DNA of 5,401 nt from Oscillospiraceae bacterium (GTDB lineage Bacteria > Bacillota > Clostridia > Oscillospirales > Oscillospiraceae): assembly GCA_031264545.1 (NCBI GenBank), contig JAISDV010000034.1:1-5401 (forward strand). Direction: 5' to 3'. A program made the position numbers and the translations under genes. Shown here piece by piece: positions 1 to 5,401 of the stretch (position 1 is the first letter of the stretch; every line of letters starts with the position of its first letter). Under the pieces are notes generated by a model, which was not told the DNA's origin, did not search any database, and saw nothing but the letters and a program-made list of their open reading frames with translations.

Positions 1-509
1 ATTTTTCCGGCGCTTCGGTGATCGATATCGGCACGGGCGCGGGCTTTCCGGGCCTGCCGCTGAAGATCGTCACGCCGGATATTGATTTGACGCTTCTGGA
101 CAGCAGCGGCAAGAAGATCGCCTTTCTCGAGGAGAGCTGCGTCCGCCTCGGTTTTCCGGATGTTCGCTGCGTCTGCGCAAGGGCGGAGGACGTCGCGCAG
201 GTTTGCGGCGGCAGCTTCGACATTGCGGTATCACGCGCCGTGGCCCGTCTCAACGTCCTTTGTGAGCTCTGTCTGCCCCTTGTGCGGCCCGGCGGGGTGT
301 TCATAGCCATGAAGGGTCCGGATTGTGCCAGGGAGTTCGCAGAGGCCTCGAACGCGATTTCAATCCTCGGCGGCGGGACTTCCAGGCTCCTGAAATACGT
401 CGTTCCAGGAACGGATATTTCCCACAGCGCCGTCATTATCGAAAAATCCCGCCCGACACCCAGCGGATATCCGCGTCCGTTCGGAAGGATCAAAAACGCC
501 CCGCTTTGA
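1..509 (+). CDS. rsmG: 16S rRNA (guanine(527)-N7)-methyltransferase RsmG, 5'-truncated by window edge
   Basis: RsmG (formerly GidB) uses S-adenosylmethionine to methylate N7 of G527 in the 530 loop of 16S rRNA; loss of this mark is known to give low-level streptomycin resistance. About 168 C-terminal residues are visible, reading in frame from base 3 to the TGA at 507-509. The family is usually about 205-240 residues, so the N-terminal helical part lies outside. The fragment opens on the SAM-binding glycine loop (DIGTGAGFPG, visible residues 8-17). It continues with LLDSSGKKIAFLEE, the ARAED stretch, the conserved SRAVARL and a GGVFIAMKG strand. The end (YPRPFGRIKNAPL) corresponds to the usual YPR-x-x-G...PL tail but is a little divergent. 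The GTG at 18-20 is an internal Val codon, because homology continues upstream of it. In many bacteria rsmG ends the mnmE-mnmG-rsmG cluster; the upstream genes cannot be checked here. Family assignment is secure. Confidence 0.95.
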   Translation, partial: FSGASVIDIGTGAGFPGLPLKIVTPDIDLTLLDSSGKKIAFLEESCVRLGFPDVRCVCARAEDVAQVCGGSFDIAVSRAVARLNVLCELCLPLVRPGGVFIAMKGPDCAREFAEASNAISILGGGTSRLLKYVVPGTDISHSAVIIEKSRPTPSGYPRPFGRIKNAPL

Positions 510-519
510 GCACACTTTC

Positions 520-535
520 GCGCCGGCGCTTTTTT
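520..535 (+). terminator. Possible intrinsic terminator after rsmG
   Basis: Eleven bases after the rsmG stop lies the perfect palindrome GCGCCGGCGC (520-529), followed directly by six T (530-535). The stem is short: with a four-base loop only three G-C pairs form. Termination would therefore be weak or partial, and thioredoxin could still receive read-through. The GC palindrome plus T-run layout is seen directly; function is inferred. Confidence 0.4.
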
Positions 536-564
536 CCCTTAGCATCCCTAACACCAATCGGAAC

Positions 565-571
565 AAAGGAG
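565..571 (+). promoter_or_regulatory. Ribosome binding site of the thioredoxin gene
   Basis: AAAGGAG at 565-571 lies 8 bases before the ATG at 580, a near-ideal Shine-Dalgarno sequence and spacing. It fixes the thioredoxin start. No convincing sigma-A promoter is visible in the 70 bases between rsmG and this site, so transcription may come from rsmG or from an unrecognised promoter. Confidence 0.85.
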
Positions 572-579
572 AGATTCTT

Positions 580-885
580 ATGTCAGTCATCACAATAACC
601 AGCCAGAATTTCGAAGCCGAGGTCACGCATTCCGATAAGCCCGTTCTGATAGACTTCTGGGCTGCCTGGTGCGGGCCCTGCCGCATGCTCTCGCCCATCG
701 TGGACGAGATCGCCGGGGAACGCGCCGATATCAAGGTATGCAAGGTCAATGTTGACGAGGAGCAGGCGCTTGCCGGACAATTCGGTATCATGAGCATCCC
801 GACGCTCGTCGTCATGCGGGACGGACAGCAGCGGAACAAGTCTGTCGGCGTGGTCGCGAAGGAAAAGATCCTCGCCATGCTTTGA
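580..885 (+). CDS. trxA: Thioredoxin
   Basis: Small cytosolic dithiol-disulfide oxidoreductase that reduces protein disulfides and is recharged by thioredoxin reductase. The 101-residue length is typical of bacterial thioredoxin. The active site WCGPC is at residues 30-34 (Cys31, Cys34). The buried Asp of the DFW motif is Asp25. The cis-proline loop is SIPT with Pro74, and a Gly-Val-Val segment at 90-92 matches the usual Gly-Ala-containing C-terminal strand. One extra Cys (Cys54) lies in the strand before NVDEE; non-catalytic cysteines occur in many thioredoxins. No signal peptide or membrane segment is present. The start is fixed by AAAGGAG 8 bases upstream. It sits 70 bases after rsmG on the same strand and converges on ypeB. 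No thioredoxin reductase gene is in the window. Clostridia often carry several thioredoxin paralogues, so the symbol means the family rather than a proven orthologue of E. coli TrxA. Confidence 0.96.
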   Translation: MSVITITSQNFEAEVTHSDKPVLIDFWAAWCGPCRMLSPIVDEIAGERADIKVCKVNVDEEQALAGQFGIMSIPTLVVMRDGQQRNKSVGVVAKEKILAML

Positions 886-916
886 CCGCCCTTTTTCTAT
901 CGCCGCGTCCCCATCC

Positions 917-956
917 GCGAAGCGGGTATTCGAATCGCCCCGAATACCCGCTTCGC
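917..956. terminator. Strong 16-bp inverted repeat, likely terminator for the convergent genes
   Basis: GCGAAGCGGGTATTCG (917-932) is perfectly complementary to CGAATACCCGCTTCGC (941-956), with an 8-base loop. It begins 31 bases after the thioredoxin stop and lies in the convergent gap, as expected for a shared terminator. The trailing T-tract is poor on both strands: TTAAAATCTGTCTTT on +, and GGATGGGG on -. It is therefore not a textbook intrinsic terminator and may act mainly as an RNA 3'-end stabiliser. The stem is certain; the role is inferred. Confidence 0.6.
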
Positions 957-958
957 TT

Positions 959-990
959 AAAATCTGTCTTTACAGGCCGCCGCGCGGCGG
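959..990 (-). terminator. GC palindrome and small hairpin, possible terminator for ypeB
   Basis: Read on the minus strand, ypeB transcripts meet the perfect 14-base palindrome CCGCCGCGCGGCGG (977-990), 15 bases after the stop codon. Next comes a small CTGT-AAAG-ACAG stem-loop (975-964) and then ATTTT (963-959). The GC stem is very stable, but the T-run is short and displaced. The element could end ypeB transcription together with the 917-956 hairpin. Confidence 0.4.
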
Positions 991-1005
991 TCCGCTTCTA
1001 TACCG

Positions 1006-2364
1006 TTATACCGTCAGCGTGCCGTTCTCATCCTCCAAAAGGATGAATATCCTTTCCTGCTCGCCTGTCATGGCGTTGACGTAGATAAGGCAGCGCTGTT
1101 CATTGGTATCCCGGCACTCGAATTCATAGCAGAACAGCTCATTTTTGCCGGCGCTGGGGATGATGGTCCTGCCGACGCCGAGAATGCGCACATCCTCGGG
1201 CGTCTTGCTCTTTGCCTGCTCCTCACTGACGGCGGGCGCCTGAAGCTCGCGCTGCCTGTGCGCTTTGACATAGCCGATGGCCTCAAAGCCCTGAAGCGAG
1301 CCGTCGTCCAGTGCGATGCCGACCTTGATGAGGTCCGGGTAACAGATAACGCCGTGATCCTCATAAGCGAAGTTGGCGGTCATGACATTGTTGTTTATCA
1401 TATAATAGCGCTCGCGCATGTTGGCGTAGCCCTTGCGCTCCAGGAATGTTCTCGCCGCATCCAGCGCTTCCGCGGTGCTCAGCTTCGCCTGTTCGACAGG
1501 CCGTGCGCCAATTACCTGGTAAACGACGCCGCCCTGCCTGCTGACCGTTATGCGTGTGACGCTGCCCTTAAGCTCCGTTTCATAAGAGAAGGATTCAATA
1601 TCCCCGCTGAGCGTTCCGGTCGGATAGACCTTCTCCGGACGCACGCCAAGAAATTTGGCCGCGGCCTGCCGGCCGTCCGATTCTCCGATCTCGGCCTGAC
1701 CCCCGAGCATAGCCGGCTTCATGCCTTCAATATGCTTCGAAAACGGTCCGTCATAGATCAGCGTCGGCACCTCCGGAAACTCCTGCTCGACCGTATTCAG
1801 GCCGTCCCCCGGTGTCCGCGGCAGCATCCCGCCCGCTTTCTCGCCGAACGCCTTTATCGTCTTTGCATAGCGGTCGGCGCCGCCAAAACCGCTGCCCATT
1901 TCGTCCTGAATTTCGTTCAGGTTCTGGGCAAGCAGCGCCGCCGTCTCAGACAGGGCACGCAGATTGTCCCGTTCCTCCCGGGTGAAGGCCTCGCCCGTCG
2001 CCGCCTTTCGCGAGAGCGCGTAGGCGTAGTCCCCTACCCTGCCGATAAAGCCCGCCGTTTTTTCAAGCTCGGTCGAGGAATACGGCAGGATGCCGAGCGC
2101 CATTTTCGCGGTTTCGACCGTGCCGTAAACCTCAGTGCAGGCCGCTCCGGCCATGGAGGGGGATGTCACGAGAAGGCTTTTTTGCAGCGCGCAATCCAAA
2201 TCTGAAACACCGGAGACCAGCTCGGCGAAGGCGTGACGGTAATTCGAGGAGATATAGCGATCCTGATCGTCCAGCTTCAGCCTGGTGACGACCCCGAAAG
2301 CGACGGCCGCCGTGCAGACCACGGCGAGCAGGGTAATGACGACGATTGCATTTTTCTTTTTCAT
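1006..2364 (-). CDS. ypeB: Spore germination protein YpeB
   Basis: YpeB sits at the forespore inner membrane and is needed for stability and function of the cortex-lytic enzyme SleB during germination (known from Bacillus). The product has 452 residues, matching the usual ~450. Residues 6-27 form one hydrophobic N-terminal anchor after MKKK. Residues ~35-180 are a helical region. The YpeB-typical block TLIYDGPFSKHIEG is at 201-214. PepSY-type repeats follow at about 229-290, 295-367 and 385-445. The chain ends with the characteristic NAMTGEQERIFILLEDENG...LT tail. The start chosen is ATG at 2364, because GGGAG lies 5 bases upstream and the hydrophobic anchor follows at once. The ORF stays open to 2556, but that extension overlaps the end of gltX and has no YpeB character. 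No lipobox is present: Cys17 lies inside the anchor after Val-Val. No sleB is adjacent in the window; gltX lies upstream instead. No clear sigma-G promoter was found. Confidence 0.93.
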   Translation of the reverse strand: MKKKNAIVVITLLAVVCTAAVAFGVVTRLKLDDQDRYISSNYRHAFAELVSGVSDLDCALQKSLLVTSPSMAGAACTEVYGTVETAKMALGILPYSSTELEKTAGFIGRVGDYAYALSRKAATGEAFTREERDNLRALSETAALLAQNLNEIQDEMGSGFGGADRYAKTIKAFGEKAGGMLPRTPGDGLNTVEQEFPEVPTLIYDGPFSKHIEGMKPAMLGGQAEIGESDGRQAAAKFLGVRPEKVYPTGTLSGDIESFSYETELKGSVTRITVSRQGGVVYQVIGARPVEQAKLSTAEALDAARTFLERKGYANMRERYYMINNNVMTANFAYEDHGVICYPDLIKVGIALDDGSLQGFEAIGYVKAHRQRELQAPAVSEEQAKSKTPEDVRILGVGRTIIPSAGKNELFCYEFECRDTNEQRCLIYVNAMTGEQERIFILLEDENGTLTV

Positions 2365-2539
2365 ACAGTCTCCCATGCGCGTCATGGCGCGGTGATTTGT
2401 TGTTCGGCGCTCTTCCGCCGCATATCCGGGTTTTTGACAATAAAAGTCCCTCTTGTGTCTATTTTTGCACAAAAGGGGCCTTTTACTTATGTTAAATTTT
2501 TTCTCTTTTGGCTGCTTCTGCAAGCTCGCGCCAATACGG
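2365..2539. other. Non-coding gap between gltX and ypeB (ypeB leader)
   Basis: These 175 bases hold no gene. The centre (about 2445-2515) is AT-rich and could carry a promoter for ypeB, but I cannot find a pair of boxes at correct spacing for sigma A or for sigma G (GHATR / CATNNTA). A 5-bp GC stem CGGCG-CTCTTC-CGCCG (2405-2420) and a weak AAAAG-GGGC-CTTTT stem (2471-2484) are present. No strong terminator follows gltX, so read-through from gltX into ypeB is possible. Confidence 0.5.
2370..2387 (-). promoter_or_regulatory. ypeB ribosome binding site within a small hairpin
   Basis: On the minus strand GGGAG (2374-2370) stands 5 bases before the ATG at 2364 and decides the ypeB start. The same region contains CCATG-ACGCG-CATGG (2387-2373), a 5-bp stem with a 5-base loop whose 3' arm covers the first two G of the ribosome binding site. 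The site is clear; any effect of the stem on translation is speculation. Confidence 0.7.
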
Positions 2540-4009
2540 TCATCCCAGCTTTTCAAGCCCGTGCCTTATACGCCTGAGCGTCTCGTCTTTCCCGAGTATA
2601 TGGCAGATTTCCACGGCGCCGCCGGGCGTGACCTTCCTGCCCGACACGGCTATGCGCACCGGCCACATGAGCGTCGCGTTCCTGACCGCCAGCTTTTCCG
2701 CGAGGGCAGTCAGCGTATCGTGAATCGCCGGCTCCGTCCAGATCGATATTTCCTCGAACGCTTCGCGCGCTTTCCCGAGCATTTCGCGGGAAAGCGCCGC
2801 GTCCGTCCCGGATTTTTTGTTGATGAAAAGCACGGCGTCGTAATTCGGCAGCGCGTCAAAAAAATCGAGCTTTTCGGGAATATCCGTCAGCTTCTCCGTG
2901 CGCGGCTGCAGTATTGGCGAAAAAAGCGAAATGTCGATCGCGGGATTTTTGACGCTTCGCCGGATATAGGGCTCCGCGAGCGCCGTGAAGCGCTCCGGAC
3001 TCAGGGCTTTGATGTATTCGGCATTGAAGTGGGTCAGCTTTTCCATATCAAATATCGCGGGGGATTTGGAAATACCCGAAATCTCAAAGGCCCCGCAAAG
3101 CGCTGCCAGCGAGAAAAGCTCCCGCTCTCCGCCGGGACTCCAGCCCAGAAGCGCGACGTAATTCAAAACCGCCTCGGTCAGATAGCCCTGCGCGATCAGA
3201 TCCTCATAGCCCGGGTCGCCGCGGCGCTTCGACATTTTGCTGTGGTGATCGCGCATGACGGGCGGGCAGTGGATATAGCTCGGAATTTCCCAGCCGAAGG
3301 CCTCGTAAAGCAGATTGTACTTCGGCGCGGAAGCCAGATACTCGCTGCCGCGCACGACATGGGTAATGCCCATCAGGTGGTCGTCAACGACATTTGCAAA
3401 GTTATAGGTCGGCAGCCCGTTGGACTTGATCAGCACGCTGTCGTCGAGCGTGTCGTTCGAAACCACGATCTCGCCGAAAACCTCGTCGCGGAACCTCGCC
3501 GTTCCCCCGCGCGGAATACGCTGGCGGACGACGAAGCGCTCGCCAGCGGCGGCCCGCGCATCGGATTCCGTCTTCGTCAGGTGCGCGCAGGGATGCGTTT
3601 CTTTTTTAACCGCCTCGCCCTCGCCGTCCTCCGCCCTTTCGCAGAAGCAGCGGTAGGCGCCACCCTTTTCAAGCAGCAGCGCCGCGTATTCCCCGTAAAA
3701 CGCACGGCGCTCGGTCTGGATATAGGGGCCGGCCGGTCCGCCGACATCCGGTCCCTCGTCGTGCTCAAGCCCGCAGTCGCGCAGCGTCTGATAAATCGCG
3801 CCGACCGCGCCCTCGACCAGACGGTCCCGGTCGGTATCCTCGATACGGAGGATAAATTTCCCCCCGTTCTTTTTTGCGATCAGATAAGCGTAAAGCGCAG
3901 TGCGCAGGTTGCCGACGTGCATGTATCCGGTAGGACTGGGCGCAAAGCGTGTTCGGACGCCGTCCCTGGGAATGCGCGTTTCCATGTCCGCAAACCAATT
4001 CATAGCCAT
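2540..4009 (-). CDS. gltX: Glutamyl-tRNA synthetase (class I)
   Basis: Cytosolic class I enzyme that activates glutamate with ATP and charges tRNA(Glu). In Firmicutes without GlnRS it also charges tRNA(Gln) for repair by GatCAB; which type this is cannot be told here. The product has 489 residues, the usual family length. The HIGH-type signature lies in APSPTGYMHVGN (23-34, His31-Asn34). RIEDTD is at 55-60. KMSKR is at 258-262. A zinc-site pattern C-x-C...C-x-H (Cys121, Cys123, Cys141, His143) matches the four zinc ligands of E. coli GluRS. The helical anticodon-binding domain fills the C-terminal third and ends with RIAVSGRKVTPGG and LGKDETLRRI. The start chosen is ATG at 4009: AAGGAG lies 9 bases upstream, and the upstream in-frame ATG at 4048 falls at or before the predicted transcription start (~4044). 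A second ATG at 4003 is also possible. It is transcribed away from the aminotransferase. Confidence 0.97.
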   Translation of the reverse strand: MAMNWFADMETRIPRDGVRTRFAPSPTGYMHVGNLRTALYAYLIAKKNGGKFILRIEDTDRDRLVEGAVGAIYQTLRDCGLEHDEGPDVGGPAGPYIQTERRAFYGEYAALLLEKGGAYRCFCERAEDGEGEAVKKETHPCAHLTKTESDARAAAGERFVVRQRIPRGGTARFRDEVFGEIVVSNDTLDDSVLIKSNGLPTYNFANVVDDHLMGITHVVRGSEYLASAPKYNLLYEAFGWEIPSYIHCPPVMRDHHSKMSKRRGDPGYEDLIAQGYLTEAVLNYVALLGWSPGGERELFSLAALCGAFEISGISKSPAIFDMEKLTHFNAEYIKALSPERFTALAEPYIRRSVKNPAIDISLFSPILQPRTEKLTDIPEKLDFFDALPNYDAVLFINKKSGTDAALSREMLGKAREAFEEISIWTEPAIHDTLTALAEKLAVRNATLMWPVRIAVSGRKVTPGGAVEICHILGKDETLRRIRHGLEKLG

Positions 4010-4018
4010 TTGTTTTCT

Positions 4019-4024
4019 CTCCTT
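4019..4024 (-). promoter_or_regulatory. gltX ribosome binding site
   Basis: AAGGAG on the minus strand (4024-4019) lies 9 bases before ATG 4009 and 15 before ATG 4003. It selects 4009 over the upstream in-frame ATG at 4048, which has no Shine-Dalgarno sequence. Confidence 0.85.
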
Positions 4025-4050
4025 CGCATAGAGACGATTTATCTCCATGT

Positions 4051-4079
4051 ATAATATTTTAATCGGCGGGGATTGTCAA
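4051..4079 (-). promoter_or_regulatory. Sigma-A promoter of gltX
   Basis: On the minus strand a perfect -35 box TTGACA (4079-4074) is followed by a 17-base spacer and a -10 box TATTAT (4056-4051, one mismatch from TATAAT). Transcription would begin near 4044, giving a leader of about 35 bases before ATG 4009. This is the strongest promoter match in the window and fits constitutive expression of a housekeeping gene. Confidence 0.8.
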
Positions 4080-4102
4080 GCGATGTTAAAACGTGTTAAA
4101 AT
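4073..4102 (+). promoter_or_regulatory. Likely sigma-A promoter of the aminotransferase
   Basis: On the plus strand TTGTCA (4073-4078, one mismatch from TTGACA), an 18-base spacer and TAAAAT (4097-4102, one mismatch from TATAAT) form a promoter. TG at 4094-4095 gives an extended -10 element. Transcription would start near 4109, about 35 bases before ATG 4145. Its -35 box shares five bases with the -35 box of the divergent gltX promoter. Confidence 0.6.
4084..4101 (+). repeat. Direct repeat TGTTAAAA x2, 10-base period
   Basis: TGTTAAAA occurs at 4084-4091 and again at 4094-4101, one helical turn apart. The second copy forms the extended -10 of the aminotransferase promoter. It may be a duplicated -10, a regulator site, or chance in AT-rich DNA. 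Confidence 0.45.
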
Positions 4103-4133
4103 AGCATGTCAGATGATCGTCCGCATTGTCCGT

Positions 4134-4138
4134 GAGGT
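4134..4138 (+). promoter_or_regulatory. Aminotransferase ribosome binding site
   Basis: GAGGT (4134-4138) is complementary to the 16S rRNA anti-Shine-Dalgarno sequence. It lies 6 bases before ATG 4145 but directly abuts ATG 4139, which is too close. The second ATG is therefore the likelier start. Confidence 0.7.
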
Positions 4139-4144
4139 ATGAGC

Positions 4145-5362
4145 ATGGCGCATAATATTTCGGAAAAAATGTACGGCCTGACGCAGCGCAATTCCGCCGT
4201 CCGCGCGATGTTCGAGGAGGGTAAAAGGCTTGCCGCGCTCTATGGTCCCGGCAATGTCCACGATTTCAGTATCGGGAACCCGAATTTTCCCGCTCCGCCT
4301 CAGGTGAATGAGGCCATCGCCGACATCGTGCGGAGCGAACCGTCGACTTTCGTACACGGCTATATGTCCAACGCCGGATATGAGGATGTGCGCGGCGCGA
4401 TAGCAGACCGGCTGAACAGGCGCTTCGGAACGGACTTCGGCTTCAGCCATATCATTATGACCGCCGGCGCGGCCGGCGGACTCAATGTTATCCTCAAGAC
4501 TCTGCTCAATCCCGGAGACGAGGTCGCGGTCATCGCGCCGTACTTTCTCGAATACGGCAGCTATATCGCAAATTACGACGGTGTCACGGTCGTCGTCCCG
4601 CCGAACCCGCCCGACTTCCGGCCCGATCCGGCGGCAGTCGGCCGCGCACTGACACCGAAAACAAAGGCGCTCATCCTCAACAGCCCAAATAACCCCACGG
4701 GCGCAGTCTATTCGGAGAAAACGCTGAAAGGCATCGCGGCCGCGCTCGAGGAAAAGGCGGCGGAATTCGGCCGCCCGATCTACATGATCTCCGACGAACC
4801 GTACAGAGAGCTTGCCTATGACGGCGCGGAGGTGCCGTGGCTTACCAGCTGCTACCGCAATACGATCGTTTGCTATTCCTGGTCAAAATCGCTCTCTCTT
4901 CCCGGCGAACGTATAGGCTACATCGCCGTTTCCCCGGAAGCCGACGAAAGCGCCCTCATTCTCGAGGCCGCCGTGATTGCAAACCGCGTCCTCGGCTTTG
5001 TGAACGCGCCCTCGCTCATTCAGCGGGTCGTCATGCGCTGCCTGGATGAAAGCGCCGATCTCAGCGCTTATGACCATAACCGCAGGCTGCTTTATGACGG
5101 ATTGAAGGACGCGGGCTTCGAATGCACCTATCCGGAGGGCGCGTTTTACCTGTGGGTCAAAACGCCCTGCGACGATCAACGGTTTTGCGAAATGGCGAAA
5201 AAACACAACATCCTGGTCGTCCCCGGCAGTGCCTTCGCCTGCCCCGGCTATATCCGAATAGCATATTGCGTCGATCCGGGGACGATTACGGCCGCTCTGC
5301 CGGCTTTCAGAAGACTCGCGGAAGACTTAGAACCTGTATACACAGCGCGAAACGCTGTCTAA
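4145..5362 (+). CDS. Pyridoxal-phosphate-dependent aminotransferase, class I/II (AspB-like)
   Basis: Fold-type I aminotransferase that moves an amino group between an amino acid and a 2-oxo acid through PLP; cytosolic. The product has 405 residues, typical of the family. Visible catalytic features: TAGAAGG phosphate loop (106-112); Tyr133 of APYF, expected to stack on the cofactor; NNPTG (182-186, Asn183); SDEPY (216-220), where Asp217 pairs with the pyridine nitrogen and Tyr220 with O3'; Schiff-base Lys248 in YSWSKSLSLPGERIGY; Arg256 for PLP phosphate; and Arg371 in GYIRIAY for the substrate carboxylate. All key residues are intact. It resembles proteins annotated in many Clostridia as aspartate or generic aminotransferase. 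The amino donor (aspartate, aromatic or other) cannot be read from sequence, so no symbol is given. The start is ATG 4145, set by GAGGT; ATG 4139 would add only two residues. It is divergent from gltX with its own promoter, and no biosynthetic partner gene is adjacent. Confidence 0.95.
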   Translation: MAHNISEKMYGLTQRNSAVRAMFEEGKRLAALYGPGNVHDFSIGNPNFPAPPQVNEAIADIVRSEPSTFVHGYMSNAGYEDVRGAIADRLNRRFGTDFGFSHIIMTAGAAGGLNVILKTLLNPGDEVAVIAPYFLEYGSYIANYDGVTVVVPPNPPDFRPDPAAVGRALTPKTKALILNSPNNPTGAVYSEKTLKGIAAALEEKAAEFGRPIYMISDEPYRELAYDGAEVPWLTSCYRNTIVCYSWSKSLSLPGERIGYIAVSPEADESALILEAAVIANRVLGFVNAPSLIQRVVMRCLDESADLSAYDHNRRLLYDGLKDAGFECTYPEGAFYLWVKTPCDDQRFCEMAKKHNILVVPGSAFACPGYIRIAYCVDPGTITAALPAFRRLAEDLEPVYTARNAV

Positions 5363-5399
5363 GCGGACATTGTTCCGCCGCTCCGCGTTAAATTTTTTT
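5351..5399 (+). terminator. Probable intrinsic terminator of the aminotransferase gene
   Basis: Outer arms AACGC (5351-5355) and GCGTT (5385-5389) pair, as do inner arms AGCGG (5362-5366) and CCGCT (5378-5382). The imperfect stem is followed by AAA and seven T (5393-5399). An alternative inner stem is GCGGA/TCCGC (5363-5367 with 5374-5378). The left arm lies within the last codons of the gene. The T-run strongly suggests termination; the exact fold is uncertain. Confidence 0.55.
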
Positions 5400-5401
5400 G
5401 A

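Noticed and set aside
360..878. 172-codon open frame on the - strand across the end of rsmG and thioredoxin
   Set aside because: It overlaps two well-supported genes and the gap between them and shows no domain.
1258..2205. 315-codon open frame on the + strand opposite ypeB
   Set aside because: It lies wholly within ypeB on the other strand, has no family signature and has biased arginine-rich composition.
2310..2318. Possible lipoprotein cysteine (Cys17) in the YpeB N-terminus
   Set aside because: The residues before it are Val-Val; a lipobox needs Gly, Ala or Ser at -1. It fits a plain membrane anchor.
2405..2484. Terminator after gltX
   Set aside because: The stems here are only about 5 bp, and none is followed by a T-run on the minus strand at the right distance.
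2400..2520. Sigma-G promoter for ypeB
   Set aside because: I looked for GHATR and CATNNTA boxes 17-18 bases apart on the minus strand and found only single poor matches.
2365..2556. 64-residue N-terminal extension of ypeB in the same frame
   Set aside because: It overlaps the gltX end, has no ribosome binding site at its ATG and would place the membrane anchor internally. GGGAG before ATG 2364 gives the normal YpeB length.
2453..4054. 533-codon open frame on the + strand opposite gltX
   Set aside because: It is antisense to a certain GluRS gene with all class I motifs. Its translation is arginine-rich with no recognisable family, as expected from the reverse strand of GC-rich coding DNA.

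Overview
The window looks like ordinary chromosomal housekeeping DNA from a GC-rich, spore-forming member of the Clostridia (Firmicutes). The best indicator is a full-length YpeB, a protein found in endospore formers. Supporting signs are an aminotransferase of the type common in clostridial genomes, strong AGGAG-type ribosome binding sites and a consensus sigma-A promoter. Third codon positions are mostly G or C, which suggests a gut-type Oscillospiraceae- or Christensenellaceae-like lineage rather than a low-GC Clostridium. That placement is inference from protein character only.

Layout from left to right: (1) the 3' part of rsmG (16S rRNA m7G527 methyltransferase, + strand), cut by the left edge; (2) a complete thioredoxin gene (+); (3) a convergent gap at 886-1005 with two strong inverted repeats; (4) ypeB (-); (5) a 175-base gap at 2365-2539 with no gene; (6) gltX, glutamyl-tRNA synthetase (-); (7) a 135-base divergent gap at 4010-4144 carrying back-to-back promoters whose -35 boxes overlap; (8) a complete fold-type I PLP-dependent aminotransferase (+), with a hairpin and T-run at the right edge.

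The genes do not form one pathway. gltX and rsmG serve translation, thioredoxin serves thiol redox balance, the aminotransferase serves amino acid metabolism and YpeB serves spore germination. gltX and ypeB may share a transcript, but ypeB has its own leader and ribosome binding site. Three starts were moved downstream of the longest possible ORF: ypeB to 2364, gltX to 4009 and the aminotransferase to 4145. The reasons are ribosome binding site position and, for gltX, the promoter position.

I found no mobile element, CRISPR array, tRNA, riboswitch, phage gene or defence gene, and nothing that looks like a new multi-gene system. The points most worth a second look are the overlapping divergent promoters, ypeB without an adjacent sleB, and the hairpin over the ypeB ribosome binding site.
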